A stretch of DNA of 64,000 nt from Melioribacter sp051488665. Lineage in GTDB: Bacteria > Bacteroidota > Ignavibacteria > Ignavibacteriales > Melioribacteraceae. Positions within the stretch are counted from its first letter, which is position 1; every line of letters starts with the position of its first letter. Under the pieces are notes generated by a model that did not search any database, was not told where the DNA came from, and saw only the letters and a program-made list of their open reading frames with translations. Below are positions 42,903 to 52,096 of this stretch, one piece after another. The stretch covers positions 124,001 through 188,000 of the forward strand of contig NZ_JBPSEG010000004.1 of the NCBI RefSeq assembly GCF_051488665.1, in the 5' to 3' direction. The position numbers and the translations under genes are program-made.

Positions 42903-44747
42903 TCATTCAATTTTCGAAGCGATTTCTCTATATATTTTTTCCGTTTCTTCCCCGCAAATTTCATCGAGTTTGTTCCACCATGTAAATTTGAGTATTATTG
43001 AAGTAACGGCCGTTACTCCGAGAGTAATCGCAAAGTAAGTATATTCATGAATTACCAGATAAATCGGCGCCGCCAAAAGAGTCGTCTGCCATACAATACC
43101 GATTATAACATTAAACAAATCCCTTTTGAATCCGAGATTCGGATTGAATTCCGGAAAGCGGGCTTTAACTTTCTCATGAACCGGTTTCCACAATCCCCAG
43201 GGGCGAACGGTTATATAAAATTTCATTAATACATTGTCGGGCTCGGGCTCTGTTAAATAGCTGCCCAATACCGAACCGAGCACTGAGATTGCCAGCACAT
43301 ACGGAAATGCGTTGAGAGCGGGGAGCGACGGGAAAAGCACCGGCATTATCAAAGCCGCCGCTATGCCGATTACCATTCCCCAGAAATAACCGTATCCGTT
43401 CATTCGCCACCAATACCATTTCAATACGTTTGCCGCTGTATATCCGCCCCATAATCCGTTAACAATCCAGAGCGTTATCTGATTGACCGACTGCGCCATT
43501 ATGCCGAAAACGAATCCGAGTATCACAAAAAATATCGAAACGGCAATGCTCATATGAACGTATTTTTTCGGATGGGCGTTCGGATTAATAAATTTCTTAT
43601 AAATGTCGTTTACCACATATGCCGGAGCGGCATTGATCGTAGCCGCATACGTCGACATAAAAGCTGCAAGAAGACCCGCCAGCAGCACTCCGACCAATCC
43701 GACAGGTATCAAATCTTTGAGAGCCAGAGGCAGTATCATTTCGAAATCGACATTCGGACCCATTGCTTTTAATTCCGGCATCAGAAATACAAGAGCCAGA
43801 ACCGTGAGACCGGCAATCATCATATATCTTGGAAAAAAGAGAACTAGGGACACCAGCCAGCTCATTTTGGAAGCTTCTTTGGGATTCTTAGTAGCCAAAA
43901 TACGCTGCATGTCGTAATTCGGAGCCGGGCCTGCCGCGCTGACAAGTATTCCCTTAAACAATACCATCATCATAAAAATCATAAACAATTCATAACCGTC
44001 TTCGGCTATTTTAGCGTTGACTGATTCCATTATACCCGACCAATCGAGATTCAAATGCCATCCGAAAAAGAGTTCTTTCCATCCGTGAGGGATTACTGCG
44101 TTTAATGCGTCGGGAGCGACCGCATTCATGGCAACAATACCGACTGCAATCGAAGCGACAGTCATCACGAGAAACTGAAGCACTTCAGTCGCCACTACGC
44201 TTACCATCCCCCCTTTGACCGCGTAGATTGCCGTAATGCTCATTAAAATAATTGCATAGGTATCGGGCGACAGATCCCACGGCAGGAATATTTTTGCAAA
44301 CTTCCCGATTCCTTTAAAGTCGTAAGCAATAAAACCGACTACGCTGACAAGCGCGAAACACACAACAATAATATGAGCAAGTCGGGCGCCTTTGCCGTTC
44401 CCGAATCGCGTTTCGATCCATTGCGCTCCCGTCATAACGTTCGACCGGCGCAGCCAGATAGAGAGATATGCAAAAAGGAATACCTGATTGAAGATAGGCC
44501 AGAGCCACGGTATCCAAACGCTTTTCATACCGTAAACAAACAACAGATAAACAAGCCACATGGTGCCGGTTATGTCGAACATACCCGATGCGTTTGATAT
44601 TCCAAGCATCCACCATGGCAATTTATTGCTGCCCAGAAAGTACGAATCGATATCTTTGATCGACCTTTTAGACACTAGTATTCCGATGGCGAGCACTATG
44701 GCAAAATACAATATTATTATTGCCAGGTCTACAATGTGTATCTGCAT
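42903..44747 (-). CDS. Sodium:solute symporter (SSS family)
   Basis: The protein has 614 residues with 13-15 membrane segments. SSS features are IKDIDSYFLGSNKLPWWMLGISNASGMFDITGTMW and GVLLAGLLAAFMSTYAATINAAPAYVVNDIYKKFI. It is longer than many family members because of a C-terminal extension with extra helices. The operon has a second sugar importer (GPH), so the two may take different products, e.g. monosaccharide versus disaccharide. Which substrate it carries cannot be told. Confidence 0.9.
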   Translation of the reverse strand: MQIHIVDLAIIILYFAIVLAIGILVSKRSIKDIDSYFLGSNKLPWWMLGISNASGMFDITGTMWLVYLLFVYGMKSVWIPWLWPIFNQVFLFAYLSIWLRRSNVMTGAQWIETRFGNGKGARLAHIIVVCFALVSVVGFIAYDFKGIGKFAKIFLPWDLSPDTYAIILMSITAIYAVKGGMVSVVATEVLQFLVMTVASIAVGIVAMNAVAPDALNAVIPHGWKELFFGWHLNLDWSGIMESVNAKIAEDGYELFMIFMMMVLFKGILVSAAGPAPNYDMQRILATKNPKEASKMSWLVSLVLFFPRYMMIAGLTVLALVFLMPELKAMGPNVDFEMILPLALKDLIPVGLVGVLLAGLLAAFMSTYAATINAAPAYVVNDIYKKFINPNAHPKKYVHMSIAVSIFFVILGFVFGIMAQSVNQITLWIVNGLWGGYTAANVLKWYWWRMNGYGYFWGMVIGIAAALIMPVLFPSLPALNAFPYVLAISVLGSVLGSYLTEPEPDNVLMKFYITVRPWGLWKPVHEKVKARFPEFNPNLGFKRDLFNVIIGIVWQTTLLAAPIYLVIHEYTYFAITLGVTAVTSIILKFTWWNKLDEICGEETEKIYREIASKIE

Positions 44748-44811
44748 ATTTTTCCCGTAGATTTATTTTTTAATTTTTGTTCCGTCAATTATCATTTTTA
44801 TTTCTTCGTTT

Positions 44812-46029
44812 TCAATTTGCAATTACCGGATACGCCAATACGTCTTTCAACAGTCGTATCCTTTGATTAAGATTTATTTGATTAATTGTCGTTTCATTAA
44901 TCGGTCTTGAATACAAATCGGGCAAATCTCTTTCGAGCAATATTTTTTCTGTCAAAGTAAATTCAACAAAGTTCCTTTCGCTCGGATGCCCTTTATACGG
45001 AGCGTAATGATGTTTCTTGTTTGCATTTCTCCATACCATCAGATATGCTATTCGGACAGAATCGCCTTCGATGGTTTTGTAGAGTTTTTCAGTCCACCAA
45101 TTGGAATCGACAATTCCTTCCAAACCGGTTTCGGTAAATGCGGCAATTTTGTTTTTACGCTCTGCCAACGAAGTCACAATGGCAAGTTTTTTTTCAATCC
45201 ATTGAATTCCGTCGCCGTCGGGCATAAAATCGTAATAGTCGTCCATGCCGAGGATATCGACGTAATCGTCGCCCGGATAGCGCTCAAGATAATCTTCCTC
45301 GGAATAAAAATTCCTGTCGGGCGAATATGCGTAGAGAATATTTCTCAAGCCTCTTTTGTCCCTGAGATATTCAACCGTCGTTCTCCATAACTTTTTAAAT
45401 TCTTTGGGACTGCAAAAATTCTTTCCCCACCAGAACCAGCTTCCGTCGAATTCGTGAAAAGGACGAAATATGAGAGGTATCGGATTTCCAGAAGAATCTT
45501 TCAGCGTTTCGACAAAATCCGCAATTTGGTCGAGCATTCTCAGATACTTCAGATAATAACCACCGCCGGGTAAGATTTTCGGAACCGCTATTGTAGTGTC
45601 GTAAAACGATTTGTCGGTTACCGGATTGGGCGCATGCCAGCAGAAAGCATTCACTCCGCCTCTCGAGTAGGCTCCCCGCACGAGTTGAGTTATACGCTTT
45701 TCTTCATTCGGCACGTTCGGCTCCCATGTCAACACTCCGAAGTCCCATCCGTATAAACCGGGATAGGAACCTGTAACGTCCTTTACGTCAGACCTTCCTT
45801 CTTCGCCGCGCCAGCCTACGCCGTATGCCGTTGCGTCGTGATGACCGAAAATCGTATTCGCGTTCGATATCATTTTCAAGTTATAAAATAGCAATAGAGT
45901 TTCCCTTGTCGCGTTGGAATCCGCCAGTCTAAAGTTTTTCTCTTTTTGAAATTCGAGCACATTGAATTCCGAAACGCAAGCGTTTATTGAAATAATTATT
46001 ATCGTTAAAAGACAGTATTTACGAATCAT
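44812..46029 (-). CDS. GH26 endo-beta-mannanase lipoprotein
   Basis: The protein has 405 residues. A lipoprotein-like signal ends INAC (C18). The GH26 catalytic domain has the acid/base E193 in RPFHEFDGSWFWWG and the nucleophile E300 in AFTETG, with the family's FWWG aromatic patch. It hydrolyses internal beta-1,4-mannosyl bonds, probably at the cell surface. It is 11 bp from the GH5 mannanase gene, so both are made together. Confidence 0.92.
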   Translation of the reverse strand: MIRKYCLLTIIIISINACVSEFNVLEFQKEKNFRLADSNATRETLLLFYNLKMISNANTIFGHHDATAYGVGWRGEEGRSDVKDVTGSYPGLYGWDFGVLTWEPNVPNEEKRITQLVRGAYSRGGVNAFCWHAPNPVTDKSFYDTTIAVPKILPGGGYYLKYLRMLDQIADFVETLKDSSGNPIPLIFRPFHEFDGSWFWWGKNFCSPKEFKKLWRTTVEYLRDKRGLRNILYAYSPDRNFYSEEDYLERYPGDDYVDILGMDDYYDFMPDGDGIQWIEKKLAIVTSLAERKNKIAAFTETGLEGIVDSNWWTEKLYKTIEGDSVRIAYLMVWRNANKKHHYAPYKGHPSERNFVEFTLTEKILLERDLPDLYSRPINETTINQINLNQRIRLLKDVLAYPVIAN

Positions 46030-46040
46030 AATAAATCGAA

Positions 46041-47384
46041 TTAATTGCGCGTAATGAATTTTCTTTTCCCAAGCCGGTTCATATCCGCCGCATGTCCGGA
46101 TATAATTTCGAGAGTCGACTTGTCCGATATAAAAATCGAATTAAGCCCCTGCGGTTCCTGAGGCGGATCGCCTGTAAACGGATCGCCTTTTTGCCAGATA
46201 TAATTGTCGTCGACGCTTTTTCCTTCGCCGCCCCAAGCCCAGAAATTAGTGCCTGCAATCGGAGCCCCCGCCTTGGCGCTGTCGGCTGCCAATTCGAACA
46301 ATTTGGAAAAATACCTGTCCCTTGCAGTAACGGGCGATCCGGGATTATACTCTTCATTATCCCTGGGCATACCGAATTCTTCCAGCGTTATCGGTTTATT
46401 CAACTGCCGCGCAAGCTTCATATGCTCGTTGAAATAATCGACAGCTTTCGATTCTGTCGAAGGATAAGTTCCTTCAATATTTTTGGCGTCGAACCAGCCC
46501 CAATTTTTTGCCCACAAGTGAAAAGTGGCATAATCGATATTCGGACTTTTATGAGCGTTAATAAAAATCGTATCCGAATTAAGACACCCGCCCAAGCCCT
46601 CGTTCCCCGTTGTAATCAGATGATTGGGGTCAATTGAGCGGATAAACGCCGCGGTTTCGTCGATCCATTTATAAAAATTTTTGGCGTTACGGAAGCCTTC
46701 TTTGCCCCAGCCGGGTCTCGGCTCGTTAGCAAGCTGCCACGCCATTATGGCCGGGTCTTCATAATAATAATCACCCGTGTATTTATTTTTTCTGGTAATA
46801 ATTTTCAAAATGAAATTCCGGTAATATTCGTTTGCCTTTTCGTTGGTGTAAAATTTAGCCGAATAATTCATAAACTCGGTCCATCCCTGAGTAGGGTTAT
46901 GCGGGTCGACGTAATTCGAATCGCCCGACCATCTGTTGTATACGGCAAATCCGCCTGACCATTCCCAATAATTACTCAAAAACACGACAGCGAACATCCC
47001 CCGTTTACGTATTTCCGAAAGGAGATAATCGAGCCCGTCCAATAAATCTTCATTATAACTTCCGGGTTCGTCTTGAAAAGCAGGGTCGAGCGAACCTTTA
47101 ATGTACGATTTTTCCGACGCCGCCAGTATCCTCAAATTAGTTATTCCGAGTTCTTTCAGATAATCGAGTTCGCGTTTGAGCCTTTCACGGTCTCCCCCCT
47201 GCTCGCCGCTGCGTCCCAGATAACAGCCGTACCATAAATTCGTCCCGGCAAAATAGTACGGCTCGCCTTTGTATTCAAAATGCGAGTCGACGACCCGCAC
47301 AAAATCGGTTTTATTTAGTATAGACCCGCTGCACCCCGAAAACAAAATGAGAAATACCGAAAACAGCGCAATTTTTTTCATCAA
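46041..47384 (-). CDS. GH5 (subfamily 7-like) beta-mannanase lipoprotein
   Basis: The protein has 447 residues. A signal ends LFSGC (C18), so it is probably a lipoprotein. The GH5 barrel has the acid/base E221 in WQLANEPRPG and the nucleophile E336 in ITLEEFGMPR. The pattern GTNLWYGCYLG...LRILAASE resembles GH5_7 mannanases. It is the first gene of the operon GH5-GH26-SSS-GPH-GH130, with a sigma54-type promoter 43 bp upstream of the start. Confidence 0.9.
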   Translation of the reverse strand: MMKKIALFSVFLILFSGCSGSILNKTDFVRVVDSHFEYKGEPYYFAGTNLWYGCYLGRSGEQGGDRERLKRELDYLKELGITNLRILAASEKSYIKGSLDPAFQDEPGSYNEDLLDGLDYLLSEIRKRGMFAVVFLSNYWEWSGGFAVYNRWSGDSNYVDPHNPTQGWTEFMNYSAKFYTNEKANEYYRNFILKIITRKNKYTGDYYYEDPAIMAWQLANEPRPGWGKEGFRNAKNFYKWIDETAAFIRSIDPNHLITTGNEGLGGCLNSDTIFINAHKSPNIDYATFHLWAKNWGWFDAKNIEGTYPSTESKAVDYFNEHMKLARQLNKPITLEEFGMPRDNEEYNPGSPVTARDRYFSKLFELAADSAKAGAPIAGTNFWAWGGEGKSVDDNYIWQKGDPFTGDPPQEPQGLNSIFISDKSTLEIISGHAADMNRLGKRKFITRN

Positions 47385-47426
47385 TATGCAGACTCCGACT
47401 TAAGAATAGAGTTAGTAAAGTTATAG

Positions 47427-47442
47427 TACAGAAATTATGCCA
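47427..47442 (-). promoter_or_regulatory. sigma54-type promoter of the mannanase operon
   Basis: The minus strand reads TGGCATAATTTCTGTA with GG and GT separated by 10 bp. It matches the epimerase promoter almost base for base. The predicted start is near 47416, a 32-nt leader. The palindromic site at 47512-47528 is about 104 bp upstream. Confidence 0.6.
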
Positions 47443-47511
47443 CTTAATAATCCCTTTATCCCTCTGTTAATCGATTATTTCGATTACATTTATTTATAAG
47501 GATAATAAAAT

Positions 47512-47528
47512 TTTATCAAAATGATAAA
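47512..47528. promoter_or_regulatory. Enhancer-like inverted repeat TTTATCA-N3-TGATAAA (copy 2)
   Basis: TTTATCAAAATGATAAA is the exact reverse complement of bases 38705-38721. It is placed upstream of the mannanase operon promoter at a distance typical of sigma54 activators. It also lies 84 bp before the divergent mannosyltransferase gene, but no sigma54 promoter was seen on that side. Confidence 0.7.
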
Positions 47529-47611
47529 CGCCATAAGAACAATAAATTTCATACCGTATTTGAATTCGATAATTTTTACGGATATTTTAGTCGGGATTAA
47601 ATCGGCGCCAG

Positions 47612-48919
47612 ATGAAAATAAAATCCGGACAAATAATAAAAACGGTTATTTTCTTACAGTTTATACTGTATCTGTATCTTTACCTGCATTATGACGTAGT
47701 TTCTTACGCGTATGTTACTATAATTTCCTCGATTCTTTTTGCGCCTTTTGCCATAGCGCTTGTTAAAGACGGAACCGATCGAAAAACCCTTTATATGGGA
47801 TTGGCTGTAGCTTTTATAATTCGTTTGTTATTTATAAATCATTTCCCGATCGGGAGCGACGACATTTACAGATATATTTGGGACGGCAAAGTTCAGTACA
47901 ACTGTATCAATCCTTATTTATATCCTCCCAATGCAAGCGAATTAAATCATCTTTCGAGCGAGATAATACCGAGCAAAGTTAATTTTCCGGATATGAAATC
48001 GATCTATTTCCCGCTTAGTCAGTGGCTTTTTTATCTGGGATATTTAATCGGCGGGGAAGCCGTATGGGGATTAAAACTCCTCATGCTGCTGTTTGAAATG
48101 ATTACCGTATCGGGAATTTTATTGCTTTTGAAAATCAGAGACATGAACGCAGGCAATGTTTTGCTATATGCGTTGTGCCCTCTAATTTTAAGTCACATTG
48201 GAATTGACGCTCATCTTGACGGATACGGATTTACGTTTTTTATCTTCTTTCTTTATTTCTATCTTAAGTCCTCGGATAATGACGCGATAAACAAAATAAT
48301 TTCCCTAATATTTCTGGGATTTGCTTTGTCGGTTAAACCCGCTTTCCTGATTGCTCTGCCGGCAGTTTTTCTATATGAACCGGATATCAAAAGAAAAATC
48401 GTATTTCCGTTAATTCCCGCGTTTGTGCTGGCAATTCAATTTATACCGTACTTAGATACTCCCGATTTATTTCAGGCGCTATTAAAATTCACGAAGAATT
48501 GGACGTTTAACGGAAGTATATTCAGCCTGATTAACGCGTTCCTGGAACACAACCAGAAATCAAGATTGATTTGCTTATTCTTATACGCGGCGGTATTCAT
48601 GATTTATTACATTTATACGAAACGAACGCGCATTGAGATCGACCTTTATTATACATACCTTTTAATGTTGCTGTTTTCACCGGTAGTGCATCCGTGGTAC
48701 GCAGGCTGGTTAATAATATTATTGCCCGTAGCGCCGAAGCAAAGCGGAATTTTCTTTGCCGCGCTCATAAGCGTAACGGCAGTTACAATAATGAATTATC
48801 AGCTTTACGGAGTATGGAAGGAATATCCTTTGTTGCTTGCAGTCGAATATCTGCCGGTGGCAATATTGCTTATACGCGAATTAATCGTCGACGGCGGGAA
48901 GATACACGTTAAAAATTGA
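47612..48919 (+). CDS. GT87/GT-C-like membrane mannosyltransferase
   Basis: The protein has 435 residues and about 11 membrane segments. The first outside loop has the acidic motif IGSDDIYRYIWDGKVQYNCINPYLYPP, typical of polyprenol-phosphate-sugar-dependent GT-C transferases. SPVVHPWYAGW near the end is also characteristic. It would transfer a sugar, probably mannose, from a lipid carrier to a glycan or lipid on the outer face of the inner membrane. No Shine-Dalgarno is seen. Its 3' end overlaps the convergent kinase gene by 39 bp. Confidence 0.75.
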   Translation: MKIKSGQIIKTVIFLQFILYLYLYLHYDVVSYAYVTIISSILFAPFAIALVKDGTDRKTLYMGLAVAFIIRLLFINHFPIGSDDIYRYIWDGKVQYNCINPYLYPPNASELNHLSSEIIPSKVNFPDMKSIYFPLSQWLFYLGYLIGGEAVWGLKLLMLLFEMITVSGILLLLKIRDMNAGNVLLYALCPLILSHIGIDAHLDGYGFTFFIFFLYFYLKSSDNDAINKIISLIFLGFALSVKPAFLIALPAVFLYEPDIKRKIVFPLIPAFVLAIQFIPYLDTPDLFQALLKFTKNWTFNGSIFSLINAFLEHNQKSRLICLFLYAAVFMIYYIYTKRTRIEIDLYYTYLLMLLFSPVVHPWYAGWLIILLPVAPKQSGIFFAALISVTAVTIMNYQLYGVWKEYPLLLAVEYLPVAILLIRELIVDGGKIHVKN

Positions 48920-50929
48920 ACCCTCGTTTTTCCGGCTTTCGAGTTCTATGTAGCCTTTCATATATTCAATCATTTTTTTTGAAAGCGTAAGACCGAGACC
49001 GGTGCCTTCGTAATTTCTTTTGTGTCCTTCGCTTGCCTGCCGGAATTCCTGAAATATAATTTCTTTATCCGCATCGTCAATACCGATTCCTGTGTCCTTA
49101 ATACTGATTAAATTCCATTTAACGTCTTCTTTTTCGATTGCATCAGCGGATATGCTTACCTCCCCTTTCGAAGTAAATTTTATTGCATTGTCAATAATAT
49201 TGCCTAACGCTCTGGTAAAAAGATTATTATCTATCTCCGAATGCAGCTCAAACCCGGGTAAATTCAGTTTAAATTCGAGTCCTTTTGCCGCTGCGATAGG
49301 AAAGAAATAATCATACTGCTTTTTTATCCATCCGTTTAATGAAGATTTCGATAATTGCAAATATCCGGAGAGCGATTCGAGCTCAGATAACTGAAGCACG
49401 CTGTCCAGAGTATTCAACAGTCTTTTGCCCGCCGAATTTATATCTCCCACAATTTCTTTGGTTTCCTCGTTAATGTCGTCTTCAAGCAGAAATTCCGTAA
49501 AGCCGAGAATGCCGATCAACGGAGTGCGAAATTCGTGGCTCATGTTCGCCAGCAGAGAGGATTTGAGCCGAGCGGCTTCTTCGGCTTTTTCTTTAGACCT
49601 GATAATTTCTTCTTCGGCTTTTTTCTTATGTGATATATCCTCGTAGACGGTAAGATAATGCGTAACTTGCCCGCGATCGTTGACGATGCCCGAGACGGAA
49701 GCGGAAACCCAGATAAATTCTCCCGTTCTTGTTTTAATCTTAATATCTTTGCGCCAGACTTTATCCTGTCTGATTGCTTCGATAATTTCATCTCTATACG
49801 TATTGCTGTCGTCCGTAACGACAACGTCGGCGATTCTTTTGCCGATTACATCGTCGTAATAAAATCCTGTAAGATCGTAAAATTTCGGATTTACGTAGTC
49901 TATTTTACCTTCCAGGTCTACAATTACCATTGCAACGGGACTCTGATAAATCGCATAGTAAAGTTTTAATTTTTCTTTTTCCAGCTTCGACCGCGCTTCC
50001 ATTTCCGATTTCAATTTATCGTACGCGGCTTTCAGTTCCTTTGTTCTGTCTTCCACTTTTTGTTCCAACTCGTATTTCAGTTCGAGCAGTTCGTCCTCAA
50101 GTTTTTTTTGTTCGGTTATATCGGAAAAAGTGGATAAAATAAATTGTTCGTTTCCGAGTTTAATTTTTTCTTCGGTAAGCAACACGGGAATCACATTACC
50201 GTCTTTTCTTTTCAGTATCGATTCAGAACCGAGCAATTTGCCGAACTCTTTATAGTCCCACGAATTTAGAAGAAAAAGTTCTTCGCGTTTCATGCCGATC
50301 AAATTTTCTTTCGACCAACCAGTCAGTTTCTCGGTCATGCTGTTTGCGTCTTCGACAGCTTGAGTAATCGGATTAATCAGCACGATTCCGGCCTGAATCG
50401 AATCGAGTATGTTTCTGAGATTCTGTATTCCCTCGAGCAGAGCTTTATTGTGATCGGCGCTTTGTTCGACTATATTTTTATTGTTCGTATCGCAGCCGTT
50501 CTTTTTTTGATTGTTATCGAACCAGAGCGAGAGCAATTTTGAAAGCGTCGTATAATCGTCTTCAACCGCAGCCTCATTAACGTATTTAATTATAATAAAA
50601 CCGAATAAATTTTCTTTGGAGGCAATTCTGATAACTATATCGGTTTTATTACATATAACGGGCAGCTCCGAATTTATCAGACTTGCAACAATTCCATCGT
50701 CGATTAACAATTCGTATTCCGATTCAATTTCTTTCGTGTCGCAATCTGGATATATCCGGGAGAGAGTGAAATCGTGGGCTTCTTTGTCGTGAATGTAAAA
50801 AGCGCACCATTTTATTAAATTATTGGAATTGGCAAGCGCTTTCAACGCGGCGTCGAATAGAAAATCAACGTCGTCTGAATCGATTGCTTTTAAGATACCG
50901 GACAATATGTTTACTTGAGCGGCGTTCAT
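48881..50929 (-). CDS. Soluble multi-PAS hybrid-type sensor histidine kinase
   Basis: The protein has 682 residues and no membrane segment. A GAF-like N-terminal domain (about 1-140) is followed by a PAS domain (about 165-270), a coiled coil (LEDELLELKYELEQKVEDRTKELKAA), a second PAS with PAC (about 320-435), HisKA (NMSHEFRTPLIGILGF) and an ATPase domain (NIIDNAIKF, DTGIGID, GTGLGLTLS). No receiver domain is attached and no response regulator is adjacent. It shares its start with the HDOD gene's stop (1-bp overlap). Confidence 0.9.
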   Translation of the reverse strand: MNAAQVNILSGILKAIDSDDVDFLFDAALKALANSNNLIKWCAFYIHDKEAHDFTLSRIYPDCDTKEIESEYELLIDDGIVASLINSELPVICNKTDIVIRIASKENLFGFIIIKYVNEAAVEDDYTTLSKLLSLWFDNNQKKNGCDTNNKNIVEQSADHNKALLEGIQNLRNILDSIQAGIVLINPITQAVEDANSMTEKLTGWSKENLIGMKREELFLLNSWDYKEFGKLLGSESILKRKDGNVIPVLLTEEKIKLGNEQFILSTFSDITEQKKLEDELLELKYELEQKVEDRTKELKAAYDKLKSEMEARSKLEKEKLKLYYAIYQSPVAMVIVDLEGKIDYVNPKFYDLTGFYYDDVIGKRIADVVVTDDSNTYRDEIIEAIRQDKVWRKDIKIKTRTGEFIWVSASVSGIVNDRGQVTHYLTVYEDISHKKKAEEEIIRSKEKAEEAARLKSSLLANMSHEFRTPLIGILGFTEFLLEDDINEETKEIVGDINSAGKRLLNTLDSVLQLSELESLSGYLQLSKSSLNGWIKKQYDYFFPIAAAKGLEFKLNLPGFELHSEIDNNLFTRALGNIIDNAIKFTSKGEVSISADAIEKEDVKWNLISIKDTGIGIDDADKEIIFQEFRQASEGHKRNYEGTGLGLTLSKKMIEYMKGYIELESRKNEGSIFNVYLPAVDD

Positions 50930-51780
50930 CAGTTAATCATCAGCATCTTAAATATATGTTCGTATTCAAGTATTATTTTTTTACGGTTGTTCGAAAAAAA
51001 CTTTCCCGGAAGAGACAATTTACGCCAGGCTGTATTTACGGGTTGTTTTATTACCGGGTCGCCCGAATATCCGAGCGACAAGAGCTTTGAAGCGATATCG
51101 CCGATATGAACGGCGGCTACCAGAGTTTCCTGCGACGGCAAATCGGAAGTCCCTTTGTGATGATTTTTTAAGGTATTGATAATTATTTCAGGAAGTTTCC
51201 ATTTCTCAGCCAATTTTGCTCCCAGCTCCGCATGAGTTATTCCGATTCTATCCGCTTCGACCGCCGAAATATCAATTTTGTTTTTTTGTGCAATTTCGAG
51301 AGCTTCGGCGTATTCTTTATTCAAATACTCGATAAATAAGAGCTTGCCGAAGTCATGTAAAACTCCGGCGAGAAAATAGTTCTCGATTTTTTTATCCTTA
51401 ATTTCATTGCCGATAATTCTGGCAACTACGCCCACCGATATCGAATGCGCCCATAAATCAACGGGTTTTAATGCGGATAATATTTTGCTTCCGGGCATAA
51501 TTTTGAGTAACGAAACCGTAAATAAAATATTTTTCACTTCATTATGCCCCAGGTATAATATAGCCTGTGTAATCGTATCAATCTTGCCCCGGAATCCGAA
51601 GAGCGGCGAGTTTGCCACTCTCAATATCTTAAATGAAGAGGACTGATCGGCTGATATAATCTCGGCAATCTTTTCGTTTGTTATATAAGGGTCTTCCATT
51701 GCTTTGGAGACCGTCGTATAAACCGTTGGTAAAGTGGGAATGTCATGAATCCTGTCAAGTATTTGTTCTTTTGGTATCAT
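50929..51780 (-). CDS. HDOD domain protein
   Basis: The protein has 283 residues. The HDOD fold is clear: LPTLPTVYTTVSKAME-type start, FKILRVANSPLFGFRGKIDTITQAILYLGHNEVKNIL, LWAHSISVGVVARII, AGVLHDFGKLLF and GITHAELGAKLAEKWKLPEIIINTLKNHH. HDOD proteins take part in signalling and are related to HD-GYP phosphodiesterases. It overlaps its neighbours on both sides (26 bp and 1 bp), suggesting a translationally coupled three-gene signalling operon with the kinase. Confidence 0.9.
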   Translation of the reverse strand: MIPKEQILDRIHDIPTLPTVYTTVSKAMEDPYITNEKIAEIISADQSSSFKILRVANSPLFGFRGKIDTITQAILYLGHNEVKNILFTVSLLKIMPGSKILSALKPVDLWAHSISVGVVARIIGNEIKDKKIENYFLAGVLHDFGKLLFIEYLNKEYAEALEIAQKNKIDISAVEADRIGITHAELGAKLAEKWKLPEIIINTLKNHHKGTSDLPSQETLVAAVHIGDIASKLLSLGYSGDPVIKQPVNTAWRKLSLPGKFFSNNRKKIILEYEHIFKMLMIN

Positions 51781-52096
51781 AAAACTTTAACTGTTCGAGT
51801 TTATGTTCGGCAGCCATATTTATCAGATCTTCTTCAAACGGATTATCGGGTTTCCATCCGATTTCTTTGAGCAATTCTTTTTTCTTTTGTTCTTTTTCTT
51901 CTTCCGTTATAACAACCTTTTCTTCGCCTTCTCCTACAATTGAAATAACCGAAACACCCCAGGTTTTCAGCAGGCGCACATGCTTTTCATTAAGGACGGT
52001 TTCGGCGGCTATCAGTAATTGTCCGTATCTGTTTTTAATGTCTTCCGCCAATACCATACCGTTTTTAATCTCGTCGATCGATATAATTTCGGACAT
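51755..52096 (-). CDS. Small DUF3391-like protein coupled to HDOD
   Basis: The protein has 113 residues. The first 55 (IDEIKNGMVLAEDIKNRYGQ then LLIAAETVLNEKHVRLLKTWGV) match the DUF3391-like segment often found before HD-GYP or HDOD domains. A charged, Glu/Lys-rich helix follows. Here the segment is a separate gene overlapping the HDOD gene by 26 bp, so it probably works in trans with it. Confidence 0.7.
   Translation of the reverse strand: MSEIISIDEIKNGMVLAEDIKNRYGQLLIAAETVLNEKHVRLLKTWGVSVISIVGEGEEKVVITEEEKEQKKKELLKEIGWKPDNPFEEDLINMAAEHKLEQLKFYDTKRTNT

Noticed and set aside
44786..44801. A third enhancer-like repeat before the SSS transporter (TTATCATTTTTAT)
   Set aside because: Only one half site matches and it is too near the start codon; the gene is inside the operon.
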